33,407 nt of DNA from an uncultured beta proteobacterium (GCA_903909815.1 CAIVXG010000174.1:1-33407), one strand, 5' to 3'; positions 1 through 8,513 are shown, numbered from the stretch's first letter. Program-made: numbers and translations. Notes: a model not told the origin generated them from the letters alone.

Positions 1-1
1 C

Positions 2-796
2 CATGTGCGCGACATCACACTCACAGGCCAGACCGAGGCCTGGTTCGATGTTAGGCAAAGCCGATCGCTGGCGCTCAAGGATTTCGACGCCGTCATCATG
101 CGCAAGGACCCGCCGTTTGACAGCGAGTATTTCTACGCCACCCATCTGCTGGAGCAGGCCGAGCGCGACGGCGCCCGAGTTTTCAACAAGCCCAGCGCAC
201 TGCGCGACCATCCGGAAAAGCTCGCCATCATGGAGTTCCCGCAGTACATCGGCCCGACGCTGGTGACGCGCGACGAGGCCGACATCAAGCGCTTCCACGC
301 CGAGCATGGCGACATCATCCTGAAGCCGCTGGACGGCATGGGTGGCATGGGCATCTTTCGCGTCGGTCCCGACGGCCTGAACCTGGGTTCAATTACCGAG
401 ACCCTGAACCGCCACGGCGCGCAAAGCCTGATGGTGCAGAAGTTTCTGCCCGAGATCGTGCTGGGCGACAAGCGTGTGCTCGTCATCGGCGGCAAACCCG
501 TGCCTTACTGTCTGGCGCGCATACCGCAGGGCAGCGAGGTGCGAGGCAATCTGGCAGCGGGTGGCAAGGGCGTGGCCCAAGCCTTGAGCGCACGCGATCT
601 GGACATTGCGAACGCACTCGGTCCGGTGTTGGCCGCACGCGGTCTGCTGCTGGTGGGGCTGGACGTGATCGGCGACTGTCTGACCGAAATCAACGTCACC
701 AGTCCGACTTGCTTTCAGGAGATCTTCGATCAGACCGGTTGCGACGTGGCCGCACTGTTTGTAGATGCGCTGGAGCAGGCGCTGGCCAGCGCCTGA
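2..796 (+). CDS. gshB: Glutathione synthetase, 5'-truncated by window start
   Basis: Cytoplasmic ATP-grasp ligase that joins gamma-glutamylcysteine to glycine, the second step of glutathione synthesis. The visible 264 residues match the family from the early linker onward: ILMRKDPPFD-like VIMRKDPPFD, then DIILKPLDGMGG (the ATP-grasp glycine-rich segment), VPYCLARIPQG, RGNLAAGGKG and LTEINVTSPTC near the C-terminus. The E. coli protein is about 316 residues, so roughly 50 N-terminal residues lie upstream of base 1. The frame is open to the edge, and the GTG at position 5 is internal rather than a start. The gene converges on the serine hydrolase gene, with only 37 bases between their ends. Identification is firm; only the N-terminus is unseen. 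Confidence 0.96.
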   Translation, partial: HVRDITLTGQTEAWFDVRQSRSLALKDFDAVIMRKDPPFDSEYFYATHLLEQAERDGARVFNKPSALRDHPEKLAIMEFPQYIGPTLVTRDEADIKRFHAEHGDIILKPLDGMGGMGIFRVGPDGLNLGSITETLNRHGAQSLMVQKFLPEIVLGDKRVLVIGGKPVPYCLARIPQGSEVRGNLAAGGKGVAQALSARDLDIANALGPVLAARGLLLVGLDVIGDCLTEINVTSPTCFQEIFDQTGCDVAALFVDALEQALASA

Positions 797-805
797 CGTC
801 ATTCA

Positions 806-840
806 CAGCCACTGCTCAAGCTGGGTGGCTGCTCTATTTT
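806..840 (+). terminator. Probable gshB terminator
   Basis: A 7-bp perfect stem (CAGCCAC at 806-812, GTGGCTG at 825-831) with a 12-base loop is followed by CTCTATTTT. It lies between convergent stop codons, so it most likely ends the gshB transcript. The U-tract is imperfect, hence the moderate confidence. Confidence 0.45.
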
Positions 841-2267
841 GGCAGCGCCGACAGCACATCGGCGATCAATTTGCAGCCGTCGAATTGACCGTGCTTGAAG
901 GTCCAGCCCAGGCGCACCACGACCGCGTCACGCGAAGGCACAATCGCCACGATCTGACCCCAGTGCCCGACCATCACCACGGTGTCAGCGGGCACGCCCC
1001 TGTAGGCCTTGCATTCGCCGGCCTGAGGGTTGCCATAAAGCCAGCTGAGTGCGCCGTATCCCTGGCCTTCACCCTGCGCCGTGGCCGGGGTGAAGGCGCG
1101 TCGCAGCCAGCCGGGGGGCAGCACCTGTTGCGCGCCCCACTTGCCGTCCTGCAGCATGAGCTGACCCAGGCGGGCCCAATCGCCCACGCTGGCCCACAGA
1201 TAGGAGGACCCAATCCAGTTGCCCACGCTGTCCGTTTCCAGGGTCGCGGATTTGGCGCCGATGGGATCGAACAGCGCCTTTCTGGGATAGTCCCAATATT
1301 CCACGTCTGAGGCAAAGCGACCCCGCGCCACCGCCGCCAAAAGATTGGCCGTGGCACTCAGATAGCGCCAGCGCGCGCCAGGAGCCACTTCGGCCGAATG
1401 GTTCGCGGCCCAGGCCGCAGCGTTCGGCGTGCCCCACAGCATGCGGGGAACAGACCCCCACGGTTCGTAGTCTTCGGTCATGGCCAAACCGTCGCGCATG
1501 TAAAGCAGGTCGGACACTTTGATACTGCGGCGCGCGTCCTGGCGCCAGTCTGCCACCCAGGCCGGCTCTCGCCCCGCCGGGAAAGCATCCACTACGGAGG
1601 CATCCAGCGGCAGCCCCGCCTCGGCTGCCAGCTTGTGCGTCAGCATGCCGGTCACCGTCTTGGTCATGGACCAGCCGTGCAAGGCCGTGCCGGCGGCAAA
1701 ACCGGGGGCATCGCGCAACACCAGCATGCGCCCATGCTGCACCACGGCCAGGCCCCGCGCGTTCGCGGCAAGCGGATCACCGGCTCCGATGAAGGCGGTG
1801 TCGACCACGGCCTTGAGCTTGGCCACGTCGACGCCGTCACCCCAATCCGCAAGTGGAATGGGGGCCTCACCCTTGGGCCACGTTTGCGCAAGGTCAACTG
1901 ATGGTGCGTAGGGTCGGGCAGACGCATCGGGCTGGAGATCCAGTACACAGCCGCGCGCTTTGAGCAAAACGGCGCGGCGCGAAACCACGCCCGCAAAGCG
2001 GGCTGTGACGCTGTGCTCGGTCTCATTGACGGACACCTGGATCAGTGCCAGCACCGGGCTGGCTGGCAACACGTCTTGCGCCATCAGGTCTTGGCGGGGC
2101 CGGCCCGCGACAAAAGCAGCCGAGCAAATGCCCTTGGCGGCCATGCCCGCAGCATTGCCGGGAATCTCGAAATACATGAGGCCACCGACGGCGAGCATCA
2201 GCAAGCCGATGAGCAGTCCCAGCAGCATCCAGGCCACGCGCTTGAATCCGGAAGCCCTTTGATACAT
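834..2267 (-). CDS. Membrane-anchored serine hydrolase, beta-lactamase class C fold
   Basis: Predicted penicillin-binding-protein-like/beta-lactamase-family serine hydrolase of 477 residues. Residues 10-35 form one hydrophobic segment after a basic stretch, suggesting an N-terminal anchor with the enzyme domain in the periplasm. The catalytic SxxK is SMTK near residue 200, the second motif is around RYLSATAN (Tyr near 302), and the third is HWG near 435, as in esterase/6-aminohexanoate-dimer-hydrolase-type members. The substrate cannot be told: esterase, amidase and peptidase activities all occur in this family. Start choice: an AAGGAG sequence directly abuts the ATG at 2273, which would leave no spacing, but is ideally placed six bases before the ATG at 2267, so the latter is preferred. 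Confidence 0.82.
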   Translation of the reverse strand: MYQRASGFKRVAWMLLGLLIGLLMLAVGGLMYFEIPGNAAGMAAKGICSAAFVAGRPRQDLMAQDVLPASPVLALIQVSVNETEHSVTARFAGVVSRRAVLLKARGCVLDLQPDASARPYAPSVDLAQTWPKGEAPIPLADWGDGVDVAKLKAVVDTAFIGAGDPLAANARGLAVVQHGRMLVLRDAPGFAAGTALHGWSMTKTVTGMLTHKLAAEAGLPLDASVVDAFPAGREPAWVADWRQDARRSIKVSDLLYMRDGLAMTEDYEPWGSVPRMLWGTPNAAAWAANHSAEVAPGARWRYLSATANLLAAVARGRFASDVEYWDYPRKALFDPIGAKSATLETDSVGNWIGSSYLWASVGDWARLGQLMLQDGKWGAQQVLPPGWLRRAFTPATAQGEGQGYGALSWLYGNPQAGECKAYRGVPADTVVMVGHWGQIVAIVPSRDAVVVRLGWTFKHGQFDGCKLIADVLSALPK

Positions 2268-2330
2268 CGCCATCTCCTTCTTTCCTATTGATCTTTCCAG
2301 AATTCAAGACATCGATCTGGCAAAGATTCT

Positions 2331-2416
2331 GTCATTCCTAGCATAGCGCGGCAATCCACGCTCGCATACCTGTGGTGCTCGTGGATTGCCGCGTCGCTGG
2401 AGTTCCCCGCAATGAC
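2331..2416. repeat. REP-like palindromic intergenic element
   Basis: A perfect 14-bp inverted repeat (arms 2347-2360 and 2380-2393, containing GGCAATCCACG) encloses a 19-base loop. It is framed by GTCATT at 2331-2336 and AATGAC at 2411-2416, giving an 86-bp palindromic unit. The GTCATT...AATGAC ends and the GGATTGCCGCG core resemble dispersed REP-type repeats of proteobacteria. It lies between the serine hydrolase start and the exporter gene, with no coding content. Only one copy is visible here, so its dispersed nature is inferred. Confidence 0.6.
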
Positions 2417-2500
2417 GGAAGTGGCTGTCACCTATTCTGGAACTCTCAATAAGATTGCGAACCGTGCACATCGGCGGGAATCGCCGGACGCCGACACGCG

Positions 2501-2566
2501 ATGCTCCGAGTTGCTCCGAGTTGCTCCGAGTTGCTCCGAGTTGCTCCGAGTTGCTCCGAGTTGCTC
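2501..2566. repeat. 10-bp tandem repeat, about 6.5 copies
   Basis: The unit TTGCTCCGAG occurs five times perfectly at 2511-2560, preceded by one copy with a single change (ATGCTCCGAG, 2501-2510) and followed by a partial copy (TTGCTC, 2561-2566). It ends 80 bases before the exporter start at 2647. Because 10 is not a multiple of 3, copy-number change would shift any reading frame crossing it and change promoter geometry. Apart from this, the REP-like element and a -10-like hexamer at 2634-2639, I see nothing else in the 2268-2646 spacer. Confidence 0.9.
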
Positions 2567-2646
2567 AAGCATGTCAAGCCCATGCCATCCATTCGCGCAT
2601 GTCCCTGCACGCGCTCCTGTGTCCGTCAACCGCTATATTTGGACGC

Positions 2647-4029
2647 ATGACAGCACCGACATCGACCGCCAAAGCCAGCCCTAGCGCCTCGGTTCAGGCC
2701 GTGGAGGCGCTGGACCTGCGCGCATTGATGGCGATCCTGCTGGGAGTGGCGCTGGGTTCGCTGGATACTGCGATTGCCAACACCGCGTTGCCGGCCATTG
2801 CCGCCGACTTGCACGCGCCGCCGGCGGCGTCGATCTGGGTCATCAACGCCTACCAACTGGCCGTGGTGGCCAGCCTGCTGCCGCTGGCCGCGCTGGGCGA
2901 TCTGCTCGGGCCGCGGCGCATTTTTCTGGGTGGCCTGGCTTTCTTCACTCTCGCCTCCCTGGCCTGCACCTTTGCCAACACGCTGCCCACGCTCACCGCT
3001 GCGCGGGCGCTCCAGGGCATAGGCGCGGGCGGTGTCATGAGCGTCAATATTGCCCTCATCCGGCTGATCTATCCAGCCTCGCGCCTGGGCCGCGGCGTGG
3101 GCCTGAACGCGCTCGTGGTCGGCGTCTCCTTCGCTGCCGGCCCCACCATCGCCTCGCTGGTGCTGGCGGTCGCGGCCTGGCCCTGGCTGTTTGCCATCAA
3201 CGTGCCGCTGGGCCTGATCGCGCTGGCCTTTGCCTGGCCGGCCCTGCCGCGCACCGCGCGCCGCGGCCATGGTTTCGATCCGATGACGGCGGTGCTGACC
3301 TCCCTCACCTTCGCCGCGCTGATCCTGGCGCTGGGCTCGGCGGCACAGCGCGAACCCTGGGCCTGGGTGACGGCGCCGCTGGCGCTGGCCATCGTCGCCG
3401 GAGTGCTGCTGCTGCGGCGCCAGGCCGGCCACCCGGCACCGATGCTGCCCGTGGATCTGCTGCGCCGGCCGCTGTTTGCGCTATCCACCCTCACCGCGAT
3501 GTGCTCGTTTGCAGCCCAGGGCCTGGCCTTTGTGTCGCTGCCGTTCTACTTCGAGGAAGTGCTGCACCGCAATCCGATCGAGACAGGTTTCCTGATGACG
3601 CCCTGGGCGATCGTGGTGGCATTGGCTGCGCCGATCGCGGGGCGCCTCTCCGACCACCATCCGGCGGGCCTGCTGGGTGGCGTAGGTCTGGCCATCCTGA
3701 GCGCAGGCATGGTGTCGCTGGCGCTGTTGCCCGTCGACCCGACGGCGCTGGATATCGTGCTGCGCATGGCGCTGTGCGGCATTGGCTTCGGCTTCTTCCA
3801 GTCGCCCAATCTGAAGGCCCTGATGTCCGCCGCCCCACCCGAGCGCAGCGGCGGCGCCAGCGGCGTGATCGCGATGGCGCGACTCCTCGGGCAGACCACG
3901 GGCGCGGCCCTGGTGGCCTTGTGCTTCGGCCTGGTCGGCGCCCATGGTCCGACGCTGGCGCTGGCGCTGGGCGCGGTCTTTGCGGCGCTGGCGTCAGTGG
4001 CAAGTTTCTCCCGGCTCTGGGCGCACTGA
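2647..4029 (+). CDS. MFS drug exporter, DHA2 (EmrB/SmvA/QacA-like) family
   Basis: Inner-membrane proton-driven exporter of 460 residues, consistent with a 14-helix DHA2 transporter. The first helix carries the family motif LDTAIANTALPAIA, and the loop after helix 2 carries GDLLGPRRIFLGG (MFS motif A). ARALQGIGAGG follows in helix 4, and further hydrophobic helices run to the C-terminus. Substrate is unknown; relatives export quaternary ammonium compounds, dyes and antibiotics. The frame is open upstream to an ATG at 2455, but those 64 residues come from the 10-bp repeat and have no transporter character, so ATG 2647 is preferred. There is no clear Shine-Dalgarno, but TATATT at 2634-2639 ends seven bases before the ATG, which could make the mRNA leaderless. 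Confidence 0.9.
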   Translation: MTAPTSTAKASPSASVQAVEALDLRALMAILLGVALGSLDTAIANTALPAIAADLHAPPAASIWVINAYQLAVVASLLPLAALGDLLGPRRIFLGGLAFFTLASLACTFANTLPTLTAARALQGIGAGGVMSVNIALIRLIYPASRLGRGVGLNALVVGVSFAAGPTIASLVLAVAAWPWLFAINVPLGLIALAFAWPALPRTARRGHGFDPMTAVLTSLTFAALILALGSAAQREPWAWVTAPLALAIVAGVLLLRRQAGHPAPMLPVDLLRRPLFALSTLTAMCSFAAQGLAFVSLPFYFEEVLHRNPIETGFLMTPWAIVVALAAPIAGRLSDHHPAGLLGGVGLAILSAGMVSLALLPVDPTALDIVLRMALCGIGFGFFQSPNLKALMSAAPPERSGGASGVIAMARLLGQTTGAALVALCFGLVGAHGPTLALALGAVFAALASVASFSRLWAH

Positions 4030-4120
4030 GTTCCGCGTCGGCGACCCCCCTGGCTGGACGCAGGCACTAGAATAAAAATTGCTTTTCCGCCCACCGCAGC
4101 TTACCGCCCAAGGACCCTCC

Positions 4121-5218
4121 ATGCCTTTGAATTCCCTGTTCCGCCCGTTCCAGTGCAAGACTCTGAACCTGCCCAACCGCATCGTCATGGCGCCCATGAC
4201 CCGCTCCTTTTCGCCGGGAGGAGTTCCGACGAAGGAAGTGGCCGAGTACTACCAGCGCCGCGGCGCTGCCGCCGTCGGTCTGATCATTTCCGAGGGCACG
4301 GTGATCGAGCGCCCCTCCTCCTCCAACGACCCCAAGGTGCCGCGCTTCTGGGGCGATGCGCTGCCCGCATGGAAGCAGGTCATCGACACCGTGCACGCCG
4401 CTGGCGGCATGATGGCACCGCAGCTATGGCATGTGGGCGCGGTGCGTAACCGGCGCACGGATTGGGCCGTACCCGAACCGATCGACTCCCCGTCAGGGCT
4501 GGCCGCACCGGGCAAGCCCTATGGCACGGCCATGAGCGATGAATCCATTGCGGACACCATCGCGGCCTTTGCGCGCGCTGCGGGCGACGCCAAACGGCTG
4601 GGCTTTGATGCGATCGAATTGCACGGCGCCCACGGTTACCTGATCGACCAGTTCTTCTGGGAAGGGACCAACCACCGCAGCGACAGCTATGGCGGCGCGA
4701 CCCTGCCGCAGCGCGGCAAATTCGCCGCCGACATCCTGCGTGCCGTGCGCGCCGAGGTCGGGCCCGACTATCCCGTGATCATCCGCCTGTCGCAGTGGAA
4801 GCAACAGGATTACACGGTGCAGATGGCCAAGACGCCGCAGGAAATGGAGGCCTGGCTCACGCCGCTGGCCGACGCTGGCGCCGACATCTTCCACTGCTCG
4901 CAGCGGCGCTTCTGGGAGCCGGAGTATGAAGGCTCGGATCTGAACTTTGCCGGCTGGGCCAAGAAACTCACGGGCAAGCCCACGATCACCGTCGGCTCGG
5001 TCGGCCTGTCGGGGGAATTCCTGGCCGCGTTCGGCGGCGAGTCGTCGCAACCGGCGCCGCTGGACGAACTGCTGCGCCGTTTCGATCGCGGCGACTTTGA
5101 TCTGGTCGCGGTGGGACGCGCCTTGATCAACGACCCGCACTGGGTGCAAAAAGTGCAGGAGGGCCGCCGCGATGAGCTGCTGGACTTCTCGCCGGCTGCG
5201 CTGGGCACACTGTACTGA
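4121..5218 (+). CDS. Old Yellow Enzyme-family NADH:flavin oxidoreductase (alkene reductase)
   Basis: FMN-dependent TIM-barrel reductase of 365 residues that probably reduces activated C=C bonds of enones or related electrophiles with NAD(P)H in the cytoplasm. Near the N-terminus LPNRIVMAPMTRSF matches the FMN-binding start of the barrel. The substrate-anion-binding pair is His168/His171 in LHGAHGYLIDQFFWEG, the His-His version seen in PETN-reductase-type enzymes, followed by NHRSDSYGG. VAVGRALINDP near the C-terminus is the phosphate-binding strand. AAGGA lies about six bases before ATG 4121. An in-frame ATG at 4079 is rejected because it adds non-family residues. No partner gene is evident: upstream is an exporter and downstream a separately promoted gene. 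Confidence 0.92.
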   Translation: MPLNSLFRPFQCKTLNLPNRIVMAPMTRSFSPGGVPTKEVAEYYQRRGAAAVGLIISEGTVIERPSSSNDPKVPRFWGDALPAWKQVIDTVHAAGGMMAPQLWHVGAVRNRRTDWAVPEPIDSPSGLAAPGKPYGTAMSDESIADTIAAFARAAGDAKRLGFDAIELHGAHGYLIDQFFWEGTNHRSDSYGGATLPQRGKFAADILRAVRAEVGPDYPVIIRLSQWKQQDYTVQMAKTPQEMEAWLTPLADAGADIFHCSQRRFWEPEYEGSDLNFAGWAKKLTGKPTITVGSVGLSGEFLAAFGGESSQPAPLDELLRRFDRGDFDLVAVGRALINDPHWVQKVQEGRRDELLDFSPAALGTLY

Positions 5219-5251
5219 ACTGGATCCAGGGTGCGAAGGCCGGTGCTTGCG

Positions 5252-5279
5252 TTGCCGGCGTATAAGAAGTTGCTATAGC
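5252..5279 (+). promoter_or_regulatory. Possible sigma-70 promoter for the MBL-fold gene
   Basis: TTGCCG (5252-5257) and TATAGC (5274-5279) are 16 bases apart, and TG sits just before the -10 (extended -10 form). This is about 90 bases ahead of the metallo-beta-lactamase-fold gene and downstream of the OYE stop. It is a sequence match only. Confidence 0.35.
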
Positions 5280-5370
5280 TCGTATCGGGAAAACAATATC
5301 TCGAACCACGCGAGAGTTTCCTATGATGCTACCGGCCCCCAGCTTCACCACGCATCACAGGAACCACGCC

Positions 5371-6201
5371 ATGAAATTTCCCCTGATTAGCCGCATGCTC
5401 GCCACCTTGGCTCTGTGCTGTGCTGCCAGCGTCGCGGTGGCGCAATCCGGCAAGACCGAATTGCTGTGGCTGGGGCAATCCGCCTTTCGCCTGACCACGC
5501 CCAGCGGCAAGGTGATCGTGATCGATCCCTGGCTGCGCACCAATCCGACGACGCCGCAGCAGTACAAGGACCTGGCCCAACTGGGCAAGGTCGATCTGAT
5601 CCTGGTCACGCATGGGCACTTCGACCATATCGCCGACGCGCCCGCCTTGGCGATGCTGAACCAGGCAAGGGTGTTTGCGCCAGGCGACCTGAACCAGACG
5701 CTGACTGTGCTCAAGGTGTTGCCGCCCGAACTGGCGCCGCGCATGAACAAGAGCGGCAGCGTCACACCTTTCGCCGACGTGCCTGGCATCAAAATCACGG
5801 CCGTGCACGCCGAGCACTCGTCGCTCTTTGTCTGGAGCAACCCCGCCACCGGCAAGGACGAAGTGCACGTGGGTGGAGAGCCCGTGGGCTTCATCATCGA
5901 ACTGGAGAACGGTTTGAAGTTCTACCACACGGGTGACACCGGGCTCTTTGGTGACATGAAGTTCATCGGCGAGTACTACAAGCCCGATGTGCTGCTGATT
6001 CCCATCGGCGGCAACTTCACCTTGGGGCCGGTGGAAGCGGCCTATGCGACGCGCGAATGGTTGCATCCCAAGTTCGTCGTCCCCATGCACTACGGATCCA
6101 ACCCGCTGACCAAGGGCACGGCGCCTGAATTCGTGCAGGCCATGGGACAAAGCGCCACCCGGGTGCTCGCACTCAAGCCAGGCGAGAAGGCCGAGTTTTA
6201 G
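5371..6201 (+). CDS. Exported metal-dependent hydrolase, metallo-beta-lactamase fold
   Basis: A 276-residue protein with a cleavable Sec-type signal (hydrophobic residues 8-20, AVA-Q cleavage near residue 24) followed by an MBL-fold domain. The metal motif is THGHFDHIAD (His81, His83, Asp85, His86). HTGDTGLFGD supplies the bridging-Asp region, and VPMHYGS near the C-terminus the last His. The overall plan resembles the UlaG/YtkL-like branch (L-ascorbate-6-phosphate lactonase relatives) rather than true beta-lactamases. The substrate is unknown; a periplasmic lactone or phosphoester hydrolase is plausible. ACAGGA precedes ATG 5371 by about nine bases; an upstream in-frame ATG at 5323 would bury the signal peptide. 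It ends 21 bases before dctA, so the two may be cotranscribed. Confidence 0.88.
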   Translation: MKFPLISRMLATLALCCAASVAVAQSGKTELLWLGQSAFRLTTPSGKVIVIDPWLRTNPTTPQQYKDLAQLGKVDLILVTHGHFDHIADAPALAMLNQARVFAPGDLNQTLTVLKVLPPELAPRMNKSGSVTPFADVPGIKITAVHAEHSSLFVWSNPATGKDEVHVGGEPVGFIIELENGLKFYHTGDTGLFGDMKFIGEYYKPDVLLIPIGGNFTLGPVEAAYATREWLHPKFVVPMHYGSNPLTKGTAPEFVQAMGQSATRVLALKPGEKAEF

Positions 6202-6222
6202 GCTTTAGCGGTAATCCACTGC

Positions 6223-7542
6223 ATGATTTCGTCAGCAAAATCCCCGGCGCCGCGCGGCTGGCTGCGACAGCTCTGGGTGCAAGTGCTCATTGCGATGGTG
6301 CTCGGCGTCGCGCTCGGGCATTACTACCCGTCGGCAGGACAGTCCATGCAACCCCTGGGCGACGCCTTCATCAAGCTCATCCGCATGCTGATCGCGCCCA
6401 TCATTTTCTGCACCGTCGTGCTGGGCATTGCCAAGATGGACGACGTCTCGCGAGTAGGCAAGGTCGCCATCAAGGCGCTGATCTACTTTGAGGTCGTGAC
6501 CAGCCTGGCGCTGATCGTGGCGCTGGTGATCGTCAACCTGTGGCAGCCCGGCGCCGGCATGAACATCAACGCGTCCAGCCTGGACGCGAATTCGGTCAAG
6601 GCCTACACCGGTCAGGCGGCAGCGCAAGGCGTGGTGCCCTTCCTGCTGAACATCATTCCCGCGACCATCGTCGGATCGTTTGCCGAAGGCAACGTGCTCC
6701 AGGTGCTGTTCGTCTCGGTGCTCTTTGGCAGCACTCTGATCGCGCTGGGAGAGCATGGCAAACCCCTGCTCAAGCTGCTCGATCTGGCGTCGCAAATGCT
6801 GTTCTCGGCCGTCGCGATCGTGATGTGGGCCGCGCCCATCGGCGCCTTTGGTGCGATCGCGTTCACCGTGGGCAAGTACGGAGCCTCGTCGCTGGTCTCT
6901 CTGGGCAATCTGCTGCTGTGCTTCTATGTGATCTGTCTGGTCTTCATTTTTCTGGTGCTGGCGCCACTGTCCAGTTGGTGTGGCTTCAGCCTGTTCAAGC
7001 TGATGCGCTTCCTGCGCGAGGAAATCCTGATCTGCTTCGCCACCACCTCGTCCGAGGCGGTGCTGCCGCGCATGCTGATCAAGATGGAACAGCTGGGCTG
7101 CAGGCCCAGCGTCGTGGGGCTGGTGATACCTACCGGATATTCCTTCAATCTGGACGGCACCTGTCTGTACCTGGCCACCGCGAGCCTGTTCCTGGCCCAG
7201 GCCACCAACACGCCGCTGGACCTGTATCAGCAACTTGGACTGCTCGCCGTGCTGCTGCTCACATCCAAGGGTGCGGCCGGGGTTGCTGGCGCGGCCTTCG
7301 TCGTGTTGGCTGCGACCCTGTCCACCGTGGGTTCGATTCCGGTCGCCAGCGTGGCGCTGGTGCTGGGAGTTCACCGTCTGCTGGCCGAAGGTCTGGTGCC
7401 CACGAACCTGCTCGGTAACGCTGTTGCCACGCTCGTGATCTCCAAGTGGGAAGGAGCGCTTGACCAGCAGCAACTCAGGCGCGTTCTCGACGGCGGCTCT
7501 CCCGACCTGAATCCACCCAACCAGCAGGAAGCCGCAGCATGA
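6223..7542 (+). CDS. dctA: C4-dicarboxylate transporter, DctA-type
   Basis: Inner-membrane sodium- or proton-coupled carrier of the dicarboxylate/amino acid:cation symporter (SdcS/GltPh) family, 439 residues. Hallmarks are RMLIAPIIFCTVVLGIA in the third helix, the hairpin-1 serine-rich loop as FATTSSEAVLPRM, and VIPTGYSFNLDGTCLYLA, which includes the conserved NLDGT-type substrate/cation site, plus a final helix region with LLGNAVATLVISKWEG. The canonical SSS of hairpin 1 is TSS here. Typical DctA substrates are succinate, fumarate and malate, and orotate in some. Its stop overlaps the next gene's ATG (ATGA at 7539-7542), indicating translational coupling to the amidohydrolase, so the true substrate may be a dicarboxylate linked to that enzyme's pathway. 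Confidence 0.93.
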   Translation: MISSAKSPAPRGWLRQLWVQVLIAMVLGVALGHYYPSAGQSMQPLGDAFIKLIRMLIAPIIFCTVVLGIAKMDDVSRVGKVAIKALIYFEVVTSLALIVALVIVNLWQPGAGMNINASSLDANSVKAYTGQAAAQGVVPFLLNIIPATIVGSFAEGNVLQVLFVSVLFGSTLIALGEHGKPLLKLLDLASQMLFSAVAIVMWAAPIGAFGAIAFTVGKYGASSLVSLGNLLLCFYVICLVFIFLVLAPLSSWCGFSLFKLMRFLREEILICFATTSSEAVLPRMLIKMEQLGCRPSVVGLVIPTGYSFNLDGTCLYLATASLFLAQATNTPLDLYQQLGLLAVLLLTSKGAAGVAGAAFVVLAATLSTVGSIPVASVALVLGVHRLLAEGLVPTNLLGNAVATLVISKWEGALDQQQLRRVLDGGSPDLNPPNQQEAAA

Positions 7543-8513
7543 AAAGAAGAGCGGCGTTGAATCAACTCGCCGCGCTCGCGGCCGTCGCGTTGACGGCAGG
7601 CGGCGCCTCGGCGCAGGCGCTCGGCGCCGCCGCGCCCAGGGAAATCCCGGGCATTCCCGGACCGGACCCGAACACCCAGACGCCGGTATTCAAGGCGCCG
7701 AGCGGCTCCTGCGACACGCACTGCCATATCTTCGGCCCGGCTGCCCGCTACCCCTATTCGCCCAAGCGCAGCTATACGCCGCCGGATTCAGGTCTGGAGG
7801 CGTTTGCCGCGCTGCATGCGAAGATCGGCATCGAGCGCGCCGTGATCGTCAACGCCAGCCTCTACGGCAACGACAACCGCGTGGTGCTGGACGCCATCGC
7901 CGCCAGCAAGGGGCGCTATCGGGGCATCGCCAACGTCGATGATGGGGTCTCGGACGCCGAGTTGCGCGCGCTGGACCAGGGCGGCATTCGTGGATGCCGC
8001 TTCAACTTCGTGAAGCACTTGGGTGGCTTCCCCGACATGGCGGTGTTCGATCGCACCGTGGCACGCATCGCCAGGCTCGGCTGGCATCTGGACCTGCATT
8101 TCGACGCCATCGACCTGCCGCAGTTCTACCCGTTACTCGATCGCCTGCCTGTGCCCTACATCATCGATCATATGGGGCGCGTGCAGGCCAAAGACGGGCT
8201 GGAGCAAAAGCCGTTCCAGATCCTGCTCGACCTATTGCGCCGCGACCCGCGGTGTTACGTCAAGATCAGCGGCGCCGAACGCGTGTCCTCGCTGGGTGCG
8301 CCTTTCCACGACGCAGCGCCATTTGCATCCGGCCTGATAGAGACAGCGCCGGACCGGGTGCTATGGGGGACGGACTGGCCGCATCCGAACGTCAACACCA
8401 TGCCCAACGATGGCGCACTGGTCGATCTGATCCCGCTCTACACGTCCGACGCAGCGCTGCAACGCAAGCTGCTGGTGGAGAACCCGATGCGCCTGTATCA
8501 GTTCGAGTCCTGA
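7539..8513 (+). CDS. Amidohydrolase-2 family lactonase, LigI/PDC-hydrolase-like, with signal peptide
   Basis: TIM-barrel metal-type hydrolase of 324 residues. After a signal-like segment (MKRRAAL..., hydrophobic residues 8-24, ASA-QA cleavage), the core starts with DTHCHIFGP (His61/His63) and YPYSPKRSYTPPD, characteristic of 2-pyrone-4,6-dicarboxylate lactonase LigI and 4-sulfomuconolactone hydrolase relatives. Other expected positions are HFDA (His187), IIDHMGR (His211) and WGTDWPHPN (Asp279, the general base in LigI). LigI opens a pyrone dicarboxylate ring in the protocatechuate 4,5-cleavage pathway, and no other gene of that pathway is nearby. The N-terminal RR suggests possible Tat export. 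The gene is coupled to dctA by a 4-base overlap, and tcuA follows 135 bases later. The family is clear, the substrate is not. Confidence 0.85.
   Translation: MKRRAALNQLAALAAVALTAGGASAQALGAAAPREIPGIPGPDPNTQTPVFKAPSGSCDTHCHIFGPAARYPYSPKRSYTPPDSGLEAFAALHAKIGIERAVIVNASLYGNDNRVVLDAIAASKGRYRGIANVDDGVSDAELRALDQGGIRGCRFNFVKHLGGFPDMAVFDRTVARIARLGWHLDLHFDAIDLPQFYPLLDRLPVPYIIDHMGRVQAKDGLEQKPFQILLDLLRRDPRCYVKISGAERVSSLGAPFHDAAPFASGLIETAPDRVLWGTDWPHPNVNTMPNDGALVDLIPLYTSDAALQRKLLVENPMRLYQFES

Noticed and set aside
2501-2566. CRISPR array
   Set aside because: The repeats are contiguous 10-mers with no unique spacers and no cas genes are present.
2455-2646. 64-residue N-terminal extension of the exporter
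   Set aside because: It is translated from the tandem repeat and has no transporter or signal features; family similarity starts at 2647.
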